Of a stretch of 40,167 nucleotides of DNA, positions 24,993 through 33,788 are shown in pieces; the first letter of the stretch is position 1, and every line of letters begins with the position of its first letter. Location: contig JAUHYH010000004.1 of assembly GCA_030426585.1 (NCBI GenBank), positions 1 to 40,167 of the forward strand, given 5' to 3'. The notes under the pieces were generated by a model. The model saw only the letters and a list, made by a program, of their open reading frames with translations, had not been told where the DNA came from and made no database searches. The DNA comes from Bacteriovoracia bacterium. GTDB taxonomy: Bacteria > Bdellovibrionota > Bacteriovoracia > Bacteriovoracales > Bacteriovoracaceae. The position numbers and the translations under genes are program-made.

Positions 24993-27834
24993 AATTCTAC
25001 TATTTTTAGTATTTACGACTTCGGTTTTCGCTGAATCAGTCACAGAGAAGAGACAAGAAATTATTAATATTATTAATGAAGAGATTAAAGAAGTTAATCG
25101 TCTTTCTCGCCAATATAAGCAAAAAAACCCGAGTGTTCTTTTTAGAAAGTCAGAATTGTACTTAGAAAAAGGTCGGATCGTAAAAGAAATTGAAAATGAA
25201 AAGTTTCTAGAACTCTCTGTGCAAAAAAGACGAAAAGTAAGAAAAAACGATTACTTTAAAGGGTCTTACAGTCTTTTTGTAAGAGCAAGATCAGTCGCGA
25301 CTCAGTTATTAAAGAGTTTTCCTGGCTATGATAGATCATCTGATGTTTATTATATTCTTGGATTTAATGAGAAGGAATTTGGTTCAAATAAAAAAGCACT
25401 CGAATACCTTCAAAAGGCTGAAAAGTATGCCAAGCCTGGTTCAAAATCTCAAATAAGAGCTCAGAACGCTCTCGCAGAAATTTATTACAATCAAAAGAAA
25501 TACAGAAAAGCGATTGATTATTATGAGAAAAATCTAAAAATTCTCAAAGATCGCTGGTGGACCAAGGACGCTTATAACCTCTCATGGTCACACTTCAGAA
25601 TTAGAAATTACGAGAGAGCGATTGATCTGATGAAAAAGGTCGAAGAGCTTAGTAAGAAACCTCAATACATAGATATGAGCGGTCAAGTAGAAAAAGACAT
25701 TGGTCTCTTTTATGCTGAGTCGGGAAAGATTAGAGAGGGTGTAGAACACTATAAAAGATACGGGAAAGATTACACTTTAGAGCTCATTACAATTGCAACT
25801 TTTTTAAGAGAGCAAGGAAAGTACGCTCAGGCGCTCTCTGTTCTAACTGAAGCTTTGAAAATTAGTAAAACAGATAAGAATCGAGCAAAAATTCTTATTT
25901 CAAGAATTCAACTTTTTGATAAATACGAGAAGTTTAACTATCACTTAAAAGATTGTATTTCACTCTATAAACTCACTAAAAATTATGAGTTAACAAGTGA
26001 TCAGAAAGAACTTTTTAAATTTCAAATCAAACGACAGGTAGGGAAACTTCAGAAACAGATCGCGAATCCTACTTACAAGAAATCAAAAGCAGTTACAGAG
26101 CAAAAGATTAAAGCTGTTGTAAGTTATTTGGCTTTATTAAAAGACCTTGAACCAAACAAGAAGGATGATTCAAACTTTTATATGGCAGAGACATATTACC
26201 AAGGTGATTTTTTCGATAAAGCAATTGACAGTTACCAAGCAGCATTTAAAGAGGCTAGTAAAAGAGGCGATAAAAAAATAATGAAGCTTTCAATGGAAGG
26301 AATGCTTTCAGCGATTGGTCAGCCAATGTCTAAATTTCCAAATAGAGATAAATATATTTATCCTGTTTTTAATTCATATCTCGCTTATGATTCAAGGTCG
26401 ACAAAAGCAAAAGAAATTTACAAAAGACTTTATAAAAATCAGTATGAGAAGAAAAATTCCGTTGAGATGAAGAAGCTTCTTACCAAGTATGCCAATCTCT
26501 TTCCAAAAGATGTGAAAAACCAAGAGAAGATGGTTAACTCATTAATTGAGGTTTACAACAACAAGAAAGAAACAGGGCAGCTTGCACTTTTAATGTCTGA
26601 AATTTCAGATGGTAAATTTAAAATATCTTCTAAAACCAAGAAAGAATTGTTTGCGGTTTATCAAAAAATTGAAATTAAACGAATTGAGCAAGATCTTGCA
26701 AAGGGTAATTATAAAGAAGCAATCAATGGTTATCTTAAAATTTACTCAAATGATAAAACCACAACAAAGGCAAGAGCGAACGCTGCTTATAACTTAATGG
26801 CAATATCCTTGAAAGGTCAGAAGCTTCAGGAGACATATAACTGGGGCCTTAAAGCTTCCAAAATTATGACGGATAAGGATTTCTATACTTACAGAAGTTC
26901 TTTCTTGTCTGTGAGTAAATATCTTTTTGAACGACTTCAATTTAGTGCTTCTGCCGATCTTTCACATAGGACACTTGGGAAAATTTGTAAGGCTAAAACA
27001 AAGCTTAAGTCTCAATTTTTTAATAATGCTGTTATTAACTATAGAGCTCATGGGAATATTAATAAACTGAAATCATTAAGAAGACTCGTGAAAATTTGTG
27101 GCTTACCAACAAGTTCATTAGTCCTACTTGATAGAGAAGTATTAGGCCTTTATCATGAAAGTCAAAAGTATGAGAGCCTTGGTCTTTATATTGGATCAGT
27201 AAGAGGGAATAAAGAAATTCATCCTGATCTCGCATATTACTCTACTCTTATTTATAACTATTATTTAGAAAAGAAGATTTTCTATAAATTAAAAGAATGG
27301 AAAGCGACAATTCTTAGCTATTATAATTCAAGTCAGAAAATGAATAAAAAGGTTCCCGTGCAAGTCTTGGATTCAATTGCAAGTTTTAATATGGGAAGCC
27401 TTGAAAGTTTGGATAATAAAATTGACCAAGTTAAGCTTTCTTTTCCTGAAAGTGTTTTTAACTCAAGGTTACAAAGAAAATTGCAAATGCTAAACTCGCT
27501 TACTGCAGAAGCTCTAAAAATCCAAAAGATTGGTTCTGGAAGAGGAATCGTTACTGCTTTTGAAATTCTCGTTTCCTCATATTTGAAAGTCGCTGAAGAA
27601 ATTAACGTTTTTGAACCAAAAGGTAAAAGTCCTCAATACGTTGCAAGCTTTAAGAAGTCGATGAGAGAGATCATTTCTCCGTTAATCAAAAAAGCCAATG
27701 AATATGAAAGACAAGCCCAAAAAATTATTAGCAAAGATGAGATCCTGACTGAGTACAAGAGTCGATATCGAAACTTTAGCTATAATGTTTTTGATAATAT
27801 GAAGTTTTACGATTATGAGAGGGTGGGAAGATGA
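24982..27834 (+). CDS. Large periplasmic TPR protein of the Agl/Glt-like cluster
   Basis: It has 950 residues started at the ATG at 24982 (MKNKILLFLVFTTSVFA, a good signal peptide with GGAG eight bases upstream); the ORF-track start is 12 residues too early. Repeats occur across its length, for example SDVYYILGFNEKEFGSNKKAL, QIRAQNALAEIYYNQKKYRKAI and NFYMAETYYQGDFFDKAIDSY (about 20 residues each). It is strongly basic (many Lys) and probably an elongated superhelix. Its size and position match the big TPR proteins of Glt complexes. ATGA overlap with the next gene. Confidence 0.75.
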   Translation: MKNKILLFLVFTTSVFAESVTEKRQEIINIINEEIKEVNRLSRQYKQKNPSVLFRKSELYLEKGRIVKEIENEKFLELSVQKRRKVRKNDYFKGSYSLFVRARSVATQLLKSFPGYDRSSDVYYILGFNEKEFGSNKKALEYLQKAEKYAKPGSKSQIRAQNALAEIYYNQKKYRKAIDYYEKNLKILKDRWWTKDAYNLSWSHFRIRNYERAIDLMKKVEELSKKPQYIDMSGQVEKDIGLFYAESGKIREGVEHYKRYGKDYTLELITIATFLREQGKYAQALSVLTEALKISKTDKNRAKILISRIQLFDKYEKFNYHLKDCISLYKLTKNYELTSDQKELFKFQIKRQVGKLQKQIANPTYKKSKAVTEQKIKAVVSYLALLKDLEPNKKDDSNFYMAETYYQGDFFDKAIDSYQAAFKEASKRGDKKIMKLSMEGMLSAIGQPMSKFPNRDKYIYPVFNSYLAYDSRSTKAKEIYKRLYKNQYEKKNSVEMKKLLTKYANLFPKDVKNQEKMVNSLIEVYNNKKETGQLALLMSEISDGKFKISSKTKKELFAVYQKIEIKRIEQDLAKGNYKEAINGYLKIYSNDKTTTKARANAAYNLMAISLKGQKLQETYNWGLKASKIMTDKDFYTYRSSFLSVSKYLFERLQFSASADLSHRTLGKICKAKTKLKSQFFNNAVINYRAHGNINKLKSLRRLVKICGLPTSSLVLLDREVLGLYHESQKYESLGLYIGSVRGNKEIHPDLAYYSTLIYNYYLEKKIFYKLKEWKATILSYYNSSQKMNKKVPVQVLDSIASFNMGSLESLDNKIDQVKLSFPESVFNSRLQRKLQMLNSLTAEALKIQKIGSGRGIVTAFEILVSSYLKVAEEINVFEPKGKSPQYVASFKKSMREIISPLIKKANEYERQAQKIISKDEILTEYKSRYRNFSYNVFDNMKFYDYERVGR

Positions 27835-28679
27835 ATAGTTTTTTAATATCTTTATTCTTGCTCATATTCGCTTGGAGTTGTGCCAGTACAAATAAGGAAT
27901 CGGGACTTGATGAAGAGTTTAAAGTCGTTAAAGAGATTCCTTATCAGAAAAAAGCCGAAAGAATTTACTCAGAAAGAGGTGGTTTTTTTACTGAAACGAC
28001 AGATGGGCTTTATGAAGAGCCTTCTAATTCAGATGAAATTATTCGGATCACACAGAGGTGTCGTGATAAAAGAATTACAGAAGGGCTTGAAGTTGCCTCA
28101 AACGCCTATGGACAGTTCAAAACATGGCCAACATATTGGAATGCTATCGGGATCTGTTATCTCATAAATAAGGATTTTTATAAGGCTAAGCTTTACTTTA
28201 ACAGGGCACTTGAAGCGGATAAAAAGTACGCCCCTGCTTTGAATAACTTAGGATTACTTTTAATTGCAAAATCAGAATGGGAAGCAAGTCTCTTAGCTTT
28301 TAAGTCGGCACTTAAACAAAACTCAAGGTCTCAAGTTGTAAATTATAATCTCGGAAGAGTTTACTTAGCTTATGGTCATGGCTCTAAGGCATTGGCTCAT
28401 TTTACCAAAATCAATGATTCTAAATTCTATAAAGAGAAGTTGGCTCCTTTTATGGGAGTAGCACATTCACTTGCAGGACAACACTCTAAGGCACTTGAAA
28501 TTCTCGAATCTCTTTATCAGGAAGATTCAAATAATGAGATGGTAAGACTCTTCTTTGCTTACTCTCTTAAGAGTTCAGGAAAGATTGCTTATGCTAAAAA
28601 AGTTATTGAAGGAATGGGCATCGGTTCTCAGAATCCTAACTATCCCTTGTTCTATGACTTAAAAAGAGGGCTGAATTAA
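27831..28679 (+). CDS. TPR lipoprotein of the Agl/Glt-like cluster
   Basis: It has 282 residues. The signal peptide ends in a lipobox (FAWSC), so Cys19 or near should be lipidated and the protein sits on the outer (or inner) membrane. Clear TPRs follow: TYWNAIGICYLINKDFYKAK, APALNNLGLLLIAKSEWEAS and SQVVNYNLGRVYLAYGHGSK (residues about 102-190). GAGAGGGTGGGAAG precedes the ATG. The stop overlaps the next ATG (TAATG). Confidence 0.8.
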   Translation: MNSFLISLFLLIFAWSCASTNKESGLDEEFKVVKEIPYQKKAERIYSERGGFFTETTDGLYEEPSNSDEIIRITQRCRDKRITEGLEVASNAYGQFKTWPTYWNAIGICYLINKDFYKAKLYFNRALEADKKYAPALNNLGLLLIAKSEWEASLLAFKSALKQNSRSQVVNYNLGRVYLAYGHGSKALAHFTKINDSKFYKEKLAPFMGVAHSLAGQHSKALEILESLYQEDSNNEMVRLFFAYSLKSSGKIAYAKKVIEGMGIGSQNPNYPLFYDLKRGLN

Positions 28680-28945
28680 TGAAGTGGTTATTGATTTTAT
28701 GTTTTTTGGTTCCCCACTCTTTTGCTCAGAAAAGCAAAGGAAAGAGTTCGGGAAAAAGAAAAATTATTTATAAGTACAAAAAGTTTGAAAGCTTTGATTT
28801 TGAAAACATCTCCGTAGAGGGTGATACTACTTCTCCGGGGGATATTTCGGTAAACCCGAGATTCCGAGTCAAATTCAAAAATAAGCTACCGGAAAAAAAG
28901 TCTTTTAATACCGAGACGTTAGATTCACTTGATATGATACAGTAA
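28679..28945 (+). CDS. Small secreted protein of the Agl/Glt-like cluster
   Basis: It has 88 residues with a signal peptide (MKWLLILCFLVPHSFA) and then a basic segment and the block YKKFESFDFENISVEGD followed by SPGDISVNPRF. This short motif recurs, from memory, in small proteins beside TolQ/TolR-type genes in myxobacteria and Bdellovibrionota. It is probably a periplasmic adaptor; no fold recognised. AGAGGG lies nine bases upstream. A 21-base gap separates it from the FHA-TonB gene. Confidence 0.72.
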   Translation: MKWLLILCFLVPHSFAQKSKGKSSGKRKIIYKYKKFESFDFENISVEGDTTSPGDISVNPRFRVKFKNKLPEKKSFNTETLDSLDMIQ

Positions 28946-28966
28946 TAAAGGATTGTGTTGTAAGTC

Positions 28967-30904
28967 ATGGAAGGACAGTTAGAACTCTATCAGTTAAAAG
29001 GGCAATCTAAAGCTGCTCGTGTTAAGTCGAGGCCACTCTCAAGTGGTCGCTACCTTATTGGATCAATTGATACCTGTGGTATTCAAGTTAGTGATCCTTC
29101 AGTTAATCCGATTCATGCCGTTTTAGAAGTTACTCCTGCGGGAAGTAAAATCTATAGTTTAAATGCTGACAGTACTCTTCTTATTAACGGAGAAAAACTT
29201 CCTGTTGCGACTCTAAAGGCTGGAGACACAGTAAAAGTCGGTAACGTTGTTCTTGATTTTGGAAAGTACGAGAAAAGCTCTGAGTTACCAACAGTTCCAA
29301 CAAGTGAATTCCCTAAAGAGGGAACGAAGTCAAAAACAAAATCGGCAATAACTCAAGAGTCAGTGAAGGCTCCTCACTTAATTTATCCTTTTGATCAAAA
29401 CTATAACTTTGATTCCAGTGAATATATTTTTGAAGATAATGAAAATATTTATCCAATTTTTAAATACGATCTAAATAAGTATGCAGTTGAAGTCATTATT
29501 ATTCATAAAAAGAGGATTTTTTCTGTAGATTATATTCCAGAGATTGAAGGGATGTATCACTTAGCTGGAGTTGAGAAAAGCGAAAAAGATATTCGCTATC
29601 CTTATCTTGCTGAAAAAGATGTTGCTGATTTTGTTGAATGTCGTGGAGGATCTTTTTTCGTAAATAAACTTCCAGATTATAGCGTTCAGCTTTTTTCTGA
29701 TAATCCTAATAAATTGGAAGGCTCTACAATTAACCTTGATAAAGATGATGTCATCAGTTTTCAAAAGGGCGATCTTTCGATTGTTGTTAGAAGTGTAGAT
29801 TCACCTCCGTTTGTTACTCCACCGCCATTACTCCCAAGGGATAAGTCATTACTCATGATGATGTTTTTGGCATTTCTTTTAGTTACAGTTCCAATGTATT
29901 TCATTTTCAATATGGAAATTGATAAAGAGAAAATCGAGAAAGAAAAGGCGCCAGAGCGGATTGCAAAAATTCTTTATAATAGAAAACAGTTTCAAAAAAT
30001 TGAAAAACCAAAGCCTATAAAGAAACCTGAGCCAAGGAAGACAAAGCCGACACCAAAGCCGAAGCCTACGCCTAAGCCGAAGCCAGAGAAACCTAAGCAG
30101 GCGAAGCCAAAACCGAATCCGAAGACACCTCAAAAGAATAAACCGATTAAAGGAACACCTCCAAAGGTTAAGAAACCAAAACCGATTCCAGCTCCACCGA
30201 AGCCAAACCGGAAGCCTAAACCGGCAACTCCTAAGAAGAGTAAAGCTCCAGGTAAGAGAAATACAAATACGACGAGAAAGTCACCGACGCCTAAGACAAG
30301 AGGAACGGTAGACGTCTATAGAAACAATAATTTTAAATCTACAGTGAGTGCACTTCTTTCCAAGGGTGGTGAGTTCAAAGGGATAAAAACTCAAGGTGAT
30401 AGTGCGGGATCTGTAACTGCTGCAACTTCGGCGAGCGTCTCGGGTGGAGGCGGTAGCGTTAATACTGCGAATGTTTCAGATCAACTGGGAACACCAACAG
30501 GTTCAAGAGATGGAGTGCAAACTTTCGATAGTGGGGCCGAAGGTCTTACAGGAGCAAAAACTTTTTATACGGCAGGAATTCCATCAGAAACTGTAATCGT
30601 CGGTTCAATGGATCCTGATATTATTAGAAAAATTCTTAGAGATCATATTCCTCAGTTCCGTTTTTGTTATCAAAAGGAACTAGATAAGAGCAGTTCAAGA
30701 ACTCAAGGGGTTGTGAAAATGATTTTTACAATCGGAGCATCGGGGTCAGTTACTCGTGCAGGAGTTCAAGGAGCATCTTCACTTCCTGCGGCGGTCAAGG
30801 GTTGTGTGGCGAATGTTCTTAGGGGAATTCAGTTTCCTAAGCCACTTGGTGGAGGAAGCGTTGAAGTTAAACAACCAATTAACTTTTATCCTCGCTCTAA
30901 GTAG
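28967..30904 (+). CDS. FHA - membrane helix - Lys/Pro linker - TonB-like protein (GltG/AgmX-like)
   Basis: It has 645 residues. Order: cytoplasmic FHA domain (about 1-105; GRYLIGS, VNPIHAVLEV and LINGEKL mark the phosphopeptide-binding loops), a second beta-rich region, one membrane helix (about 292-312), a KP-repeat linker (about 345-450; KPKPTPKPKPEKPKQ) that can span the periplasm, a Gly/Ser-rich patch and a C-terminal AgmX/PglI-type TonB-like domain (about 540-645; RKILRDHIPQFRFCYQKEL, GVVKMIFTIGASGSV). It is placed to couple a cytoplasmic phosphorylation signal and the motor to the outer membrane, as in the Myxococcus Glt complex. A stop lies two codons upstream of the ATG, which fixes the start. 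Confidence 0.85.
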   Translation: MEGQLELYQLKGQSKAARVKSRPLSSGRYLIGSIDTCGIQVSDPSVNPIHAVLEVTPAGSKIYSLNADSTLLINGEKLPVATLKAGDTVKVGNVVLDFGKYEKSSELPTVPTSEFPKEGTKSKTKSAITQESVKAPHLIYPFDQNYNFDSSEYIFEDNENIYPIFKYDLNKYAVEVIIIHKKRIFSVDYIPEIEGMYHLAGVEKSEKDIRYPYLAEKDVADFVECRGGSFFVNKLPDYSVQLFSDNPNKLEGSTINLDKDDVISFQKGDLSIVVRSVDSPPFVTPPPLLPRDKSLLMMMFLAFLLVTVPMYFIFNMEIDKEKIEKEKAPERIAKILYNRKQFQKIEKPKPIKKPEPRKTKPTPKPKPTPKPKPEKPKQAKPKPNPKTPQKNKPIKGTPPKVKKPKPIPAPPKPNRKPKPATPKKSKAPGKRNTNTTRKSPTPKTRGTVDVYRNNNFKSTVSALLSKGGEFKGIKTQGDSAGSVTAATSASVSGGGGSVNTANVSDQLGTPTGSRDGVQTFDSGAEGLTGAKTFYTAGIPSETVIVGSMDPDIIRKILRDHIPQFRFCYQKELDKSSSRTQGVVKMIFTIGASGSVTRAGVQGASSLPAAVKGCVANVLRGIQFPKPLGGGSVEVKQPINFYPRSK

Positions 30905-31011
30905 TAACCACTGATATTTGTTTATAGGCAGAATTTCCCTCAACTGTCGCCGTTTCCAGGCTAAGTTTAAGATATTATTAAGGATTTAATTTAATTAACA
31001 GGAGTAGAACC

Positions 31012-31710
31012 ATGGAAGGTCAAGATCCGAATCAACTTATTGAACAAGGAATGCAAGTTGGTGCAGAGCCAGCATCATTCATTGAACAGTTAATATTGTT
31101 CTTTCAGGATGGTGGGGTTTTTATGTACATCATCGCTGTCATCTGGGCAATTGGACTTGTCATTGCCTTTGATAAATTTAGAAAGCTTAAGTTCAATTAT
31201 GATGTTGATGGTGCTTCTTTCATGAACGAACTACAGAGATATGTTCTTTCAAATGATATTCAAGGAGCAATTCGAGTTTGTTCTGGATCGATTGCAGCTC
31301 TTCCACGAGTTTTAAAAAGTGGTCTTAAGAGAGCGTCACAATCACCTGCTCAAGTTCAGAATGCTATCGATGCAACAGCATTAGAGGTTATCCCTAAAGT
31401 AGAAAAGAGATTAGGTTATCTTTCTTTGATTGCTAACATCTCAACTCTGCTAGGTCTTCTTGGAACAATCTTTGGATTGATTCAATCATTTGCCGCGGTT
31501 GCTGCAGCTGACCCACAACAAAAAGCTGAGCTTTTATCAAAAGGGATTTCCAAGGCCATGAATACAACTGCACTTGGATTATGTGCCGCGATTTCAATAA
31601 TGGTGATCCATGCGTTTCTTGTAAGCCGATCAGAGAAAATCGTTAATGAAATTGATGAATTCTCAGTGAAGCTTCTTGATTTACTAGGAACTAAAAACGA
31701 AGAGAACTAA
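31012..31710 (+). CDS. TolQ/ExbB/MotA-type proton channel subunit (AglR-like)
   Basis: It has 232 residues. One N-terminal helix (GVFMYIIAVIWAIGLVIAFDKF, about residues 35-56), a cytoplasmic loop, then two helices with the family signature YLSLIANISTLLGLLGTIFG (about 143-162) and TTALGLCAAISIMVIHAF. Three helices and this signature make it the proton-channel partner of the two ExbD-like proteins that follow. AGGAG precedes the ATG. Among TolQ homologues the nearest role by context is AglR, the gliding motor subunit, rather than TolQ or ExbB; no tolA, tolB, pal or TonB-dependent receptor is nearby. Confidence 0.92.
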   Translation: MEGQDPNQLIEQGMQVGAEPASFIEQLILFFQDGGVFMYIIAVIWAIGLVIAFDKFRKLKFNYDVDGASFMNELQRYVLSNDIQGAIRVCSGSIAALPRVLKSGLKRASQSPAQVQNAIDATALEVIPKVEKRLGYLSLIANISTLLGLLGTIFGLIQSFAAVAAADPQQKAELLSKGISKAMNTTALGLCAAISIMVIHAFLVSRSEKIVNEIDEFSVKLLDLLGTKNEEN

Positions 31711-31712
31711 TT

Positions 31713-32252
31713 ATGTACTCAATGCCTAGTGGCCGAAGAAAAGGTAAAAACGATAGTAAAAGACTGAATCTAGTTCCAATTCTAGATTCGGTCTTCATCT
31801 TGATCTTTTTCTTGCTCCTTTCAGCGAGTTTTTTAAAGATCTATGAAATCAATAGTAATGTGCCGATCATTTCAACGACTCCACCGCCTCCAAGTAAGAA
31901 AAAACCTTTGGGGCTTACGATGGAAATTTCTCCGAAGAAATTGATTGTTAAAATAGGTGAAGCTCCTCAAAGAACGATCAAGGTTTTTGATTTCAATGAA
32001 ACCGAAGAATCTTTTCCTTACGAGGAAATTCATAGTTTTATGTTAGACCTTAAGAAGAAAAATCAAGACGAAAAAACGATTGTTTTTGAACCAAATACTG
32101 AGGTTGAATACGATGTCATCGTTAAGATCATGGATGCGGTTCGAATGATCCGAAAAACCGATGATGCTATTTTTACGAAAGATAAAGATGGGATTGATGT
32201 TAAAGTTGAGGCCCTTTTTGATGATATTATTTTTGGAAATATCACAAGTTAA
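31713..32252 (+). CDS. TolR/ExbD-type motor subunit, copy 1 (AglQ/AglS-like)
   Basis: It has 179 residues: short basic N-terminus, one membrane helix (LNLVPILDSVFILIFFLL, about 19-36) with the conserved proton-binding Asp in PILDSVF, a Pro-rich stretch (TTPPPPSKKKP), and a periplasmic ExbD-like domain. It follows the TolQ-like stop by two bases. Its sequence is clearly different from the second copy. Confidence 0.9.
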   Translation: MYSMPSGRRKGKNDSKRLNLVPILDSVFILIFFLLLSASFLKIYEINSNVPIISTTPPPPSKKKPLGLTMEISPKKLIVKIGEAPQRTIKVFDFNETEESFPYEEIHSFMLDLKKKNQDEKTIVFEPNTEVEYDVIVKIMDAVRMIRKTDDAIFTKDKDGIDVKVEALFDDIIFGNITS

Positions 32253-32263
32253 CGGAAGAATTT

Positions 32264-32788
32264 ATGGCTAGAAATAGAGCAATTCGAAAAAGAGGTAGAA
32301 GAAAAAAGCTTGATTTAATGGAGCTCGATATCACGTCTCTTTTAGATATCCTTGTTATCCTTCTCGTTTTTCTCTTAAAGAGTTATAGCACTTCAAATAT
32401 TATCATTAATGTACCAGAAGGAATTACACTTCCGACCTCTTCATCAGAGTCTCCGAATAATCAGGGTGTTATTATTCAAATTTCAAAAGAAAAAATTTGG
32501 GTCAATAACACAGAAGTTGTGGACTACGTGAATGAGCCCAATCGTTCAAAAATCTATGCTCATGGGGGAAGGCTTGTCACTCCTCTTTATGATGAGCTTG
32601 TCAGAGTTAAAGAAAGTATTGAGCTTACAAATAAACAGGCGAATATCGATAAAGCATTTTCTGCTGTTACGAATTTGGTTGTGGATAAAGAGATTAAATA
32701 TATCGAAATCAAAAGAATTCTTTACACTGCCGCTGAGGCAGGATTTAAGTCATACAAATTCGTTGTAATGAGCGAAGAACAATTTTAA
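32264..32788 (+). CDS. TolR/ExbD-type motor subunit, copy 2 (AglQ/AglS-like)
   Basis: It has 174 residues with a strongly basic N-terminus (MARNRAIRKRGRRKK), one helix (DITSLLDILVILLVFLL) bearing the conserved Asp in SLLDILV, and a periplasmic domain ending in TAAEAGFKSYKFVVMS, typical of ExbD/TolR. It makes a TolQ + 2 TolR set, the same composition as Myxococcus AglR-AglQ-AglS. Last gene of the cluster; a T-rich stretch (GTTTTTTCTT) follows the stop without a clear hairpin, and the convergent trxA stop is 15 bases on. Confidence 0.9.
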   Translation: MARNRAIRKRGRRKKLDLMELDITSLLDILVILLVFLLKSYSTSNIIINVPEGITLPTSSSESPNNQGVIIQISKEKIWVNNTEVVDYVNEPNRSKIYAHGGRLVTPLYDELVRVKESIELTNKQANIDKAFSAVTNLVVDKEIKYIEIKRILYTAAEAGFKSYKFVVMSEEQF

Positions 32789-32803
32789 AAATTTTGTTTT
32801 TTC

Positions 32804-33127
32804 TTAGGTTAATTCGTTCAAGCTTCGAACAATCTCAGACTTAGGCTGATTCCCAACAAGAGTGCTCTTAACTTCACCATCTTTAAAAAAGATAAGAGTT
32901 GGAATCCCTTTGATTCCGTATTTCTGAGCGAGGGCAGACGCCTCATCAACGTTAACCTTAACAATATTGGCTTTATCGCCAACCTCTGCTGCAATTTCGT
33001 CTAAAACAGGAGCCAGGGCCTTACAAGGACCACACCATTCAGCCCAAAAATCAACGAGTACAGGCTTTCCTGAACTCAAAACTTCTGAGTCAAAATTGCT
33101 TTCATTCACTTCTTTTAAATTGGCCAT
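32804..33127 (-). CDS. trxA: Thioredoxin
   Basis: It has 107 residues from the ATG at 33127 (MANLKEVNESNF), with AAAGGA five to six bases upstream on the minus strand; the ORF-track extension to 33175 has no support. Active site WCGPC (in FWAEWCGPCKALAP, about residues 27-40) and the cis-Pro loop GIPTL are both present. General disulfide reductase; no reductase gene adjoins it. Divergent from the RDD gene with a 75-base gap. Confidence 0.97.
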   Translation of the reverse strand: MANLKEVNESNFDSEVLSSGKPVLVDFWAEWCGPCKALAPVLDEIAAEVGDKANIVKVNVDEASALAQKYGIKGIPTLIFFKDGEVKSTLVGNQPKSEIVRSLNELT

Positions 33128-33202
33128 GGTAATCCTTTTAGGGTGCGTAAAATAACTTTGCTTAGAATATCCCATTTGCTATGAAATAGGTAGTTAACAA
33201 CT

Positions 33203-33775
33203 ATGGACACAATGCGAAATTTCCTTAAGCGTTTAAGGTTTGACCAAATTTACGAAAAATATGAGACATCCCCTGTTCTGTTCAGGGCCCGTCTAGCACG
33301 TGTCGCTGCCAAGGCAGTTGATTTCGGGGTGTTTACAGTCTTCATATTTATTCCCGGAAAGCTTGGGATTCTTCTGGGCTTAACTTACCTGGCGTTAGCA
33401 GATTCACTGTTTGACGGGGAATCACTTGGGAAAAAGTTATTAGGAATTAGAGTGGTTGACCTTGAAGAAGGGACTCCTTGCTCTGTGAGACAGTCTTTTG
33501 TAAGAAATATCCCTCTTCTCATTCCCTTTCTTTTTTCTTTTTTTGGTGGATGGGGCTGGGTGATTACCATTTTATCACTTCTCCCGCTCTCATTATTAGA
33601 GCTCTATTTAGTGATGAAGCTCGATTCCTTTCATCGCGTTGGAGATATTCTTGCTCAGACAACCGTTATTGGAAACGACCCTCATTGTGAAAAGCACCAA
33701 GAGAAGTTAAAATACACGCGTTGGAAAGATGAGGATCAACAGGTACCAATCCACCGCGAGGCCCCTTCTTTCTAA
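33203..33775 (+). CDS. RDD-family membrane protein
   Basis: It has 190 residues. The RDD motif region is ARLAAKAVDFG-like (here RLARVAAKAVDFGVF, about residues 30-44), followed by LFDGESLGKKLLGIRVV, which is the other family hallmark, and about four hydrophobic segments. Transport of small cations or compatible solutes is suggested for some members, but nothing specific can be said here. No Shine-Dalgarno sequence is evident (AGG 15 bases upstream). polA follows after 13 bases. Confidence 0.85.
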   Translation: MDTMRNFLKRLRFDQIYEKYETSPVLFRARLARVAAKAVDFGVFTVFIFIPGKLGILLGLTYLALADSLFDGESLGKKLLGIRVVDLEEGTPCSVRQSFVRNIPLLIPFLFSFFGGWGWVITILSLLPLSLLELYLVMKLDSFHRVGDILAQTTVIGNDPHCEKHQEKLKYTRWKDEDQQVPIHREAPSF

Positions 33776-33788
33776 TAGAAGGAACTCA

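Noticed and set aside
29879-30133. Minus-strand ORF of 84 residues rich in Arg and Leu
   Set aside because: It is the antisense shadow of the Lys/Pro repeat arm of the FHA-TonB protein; composition follows from the repeat.
31012-32788. Motor genes as Tol-Pal or TonB-ExbBD
   Set aside because: No tolA, tolB, pal or TonB-dependent receptor nearby; two TolR copies and FHA/TPR partners fit the Agl/Glt type better.
4728-33127. TrxR-like gene and trxA as a functional pair
   Set aside because: They are 27 kb apart and the TrxR-like NAD(P) motif is atypical; pairing is possible but not supported by context.
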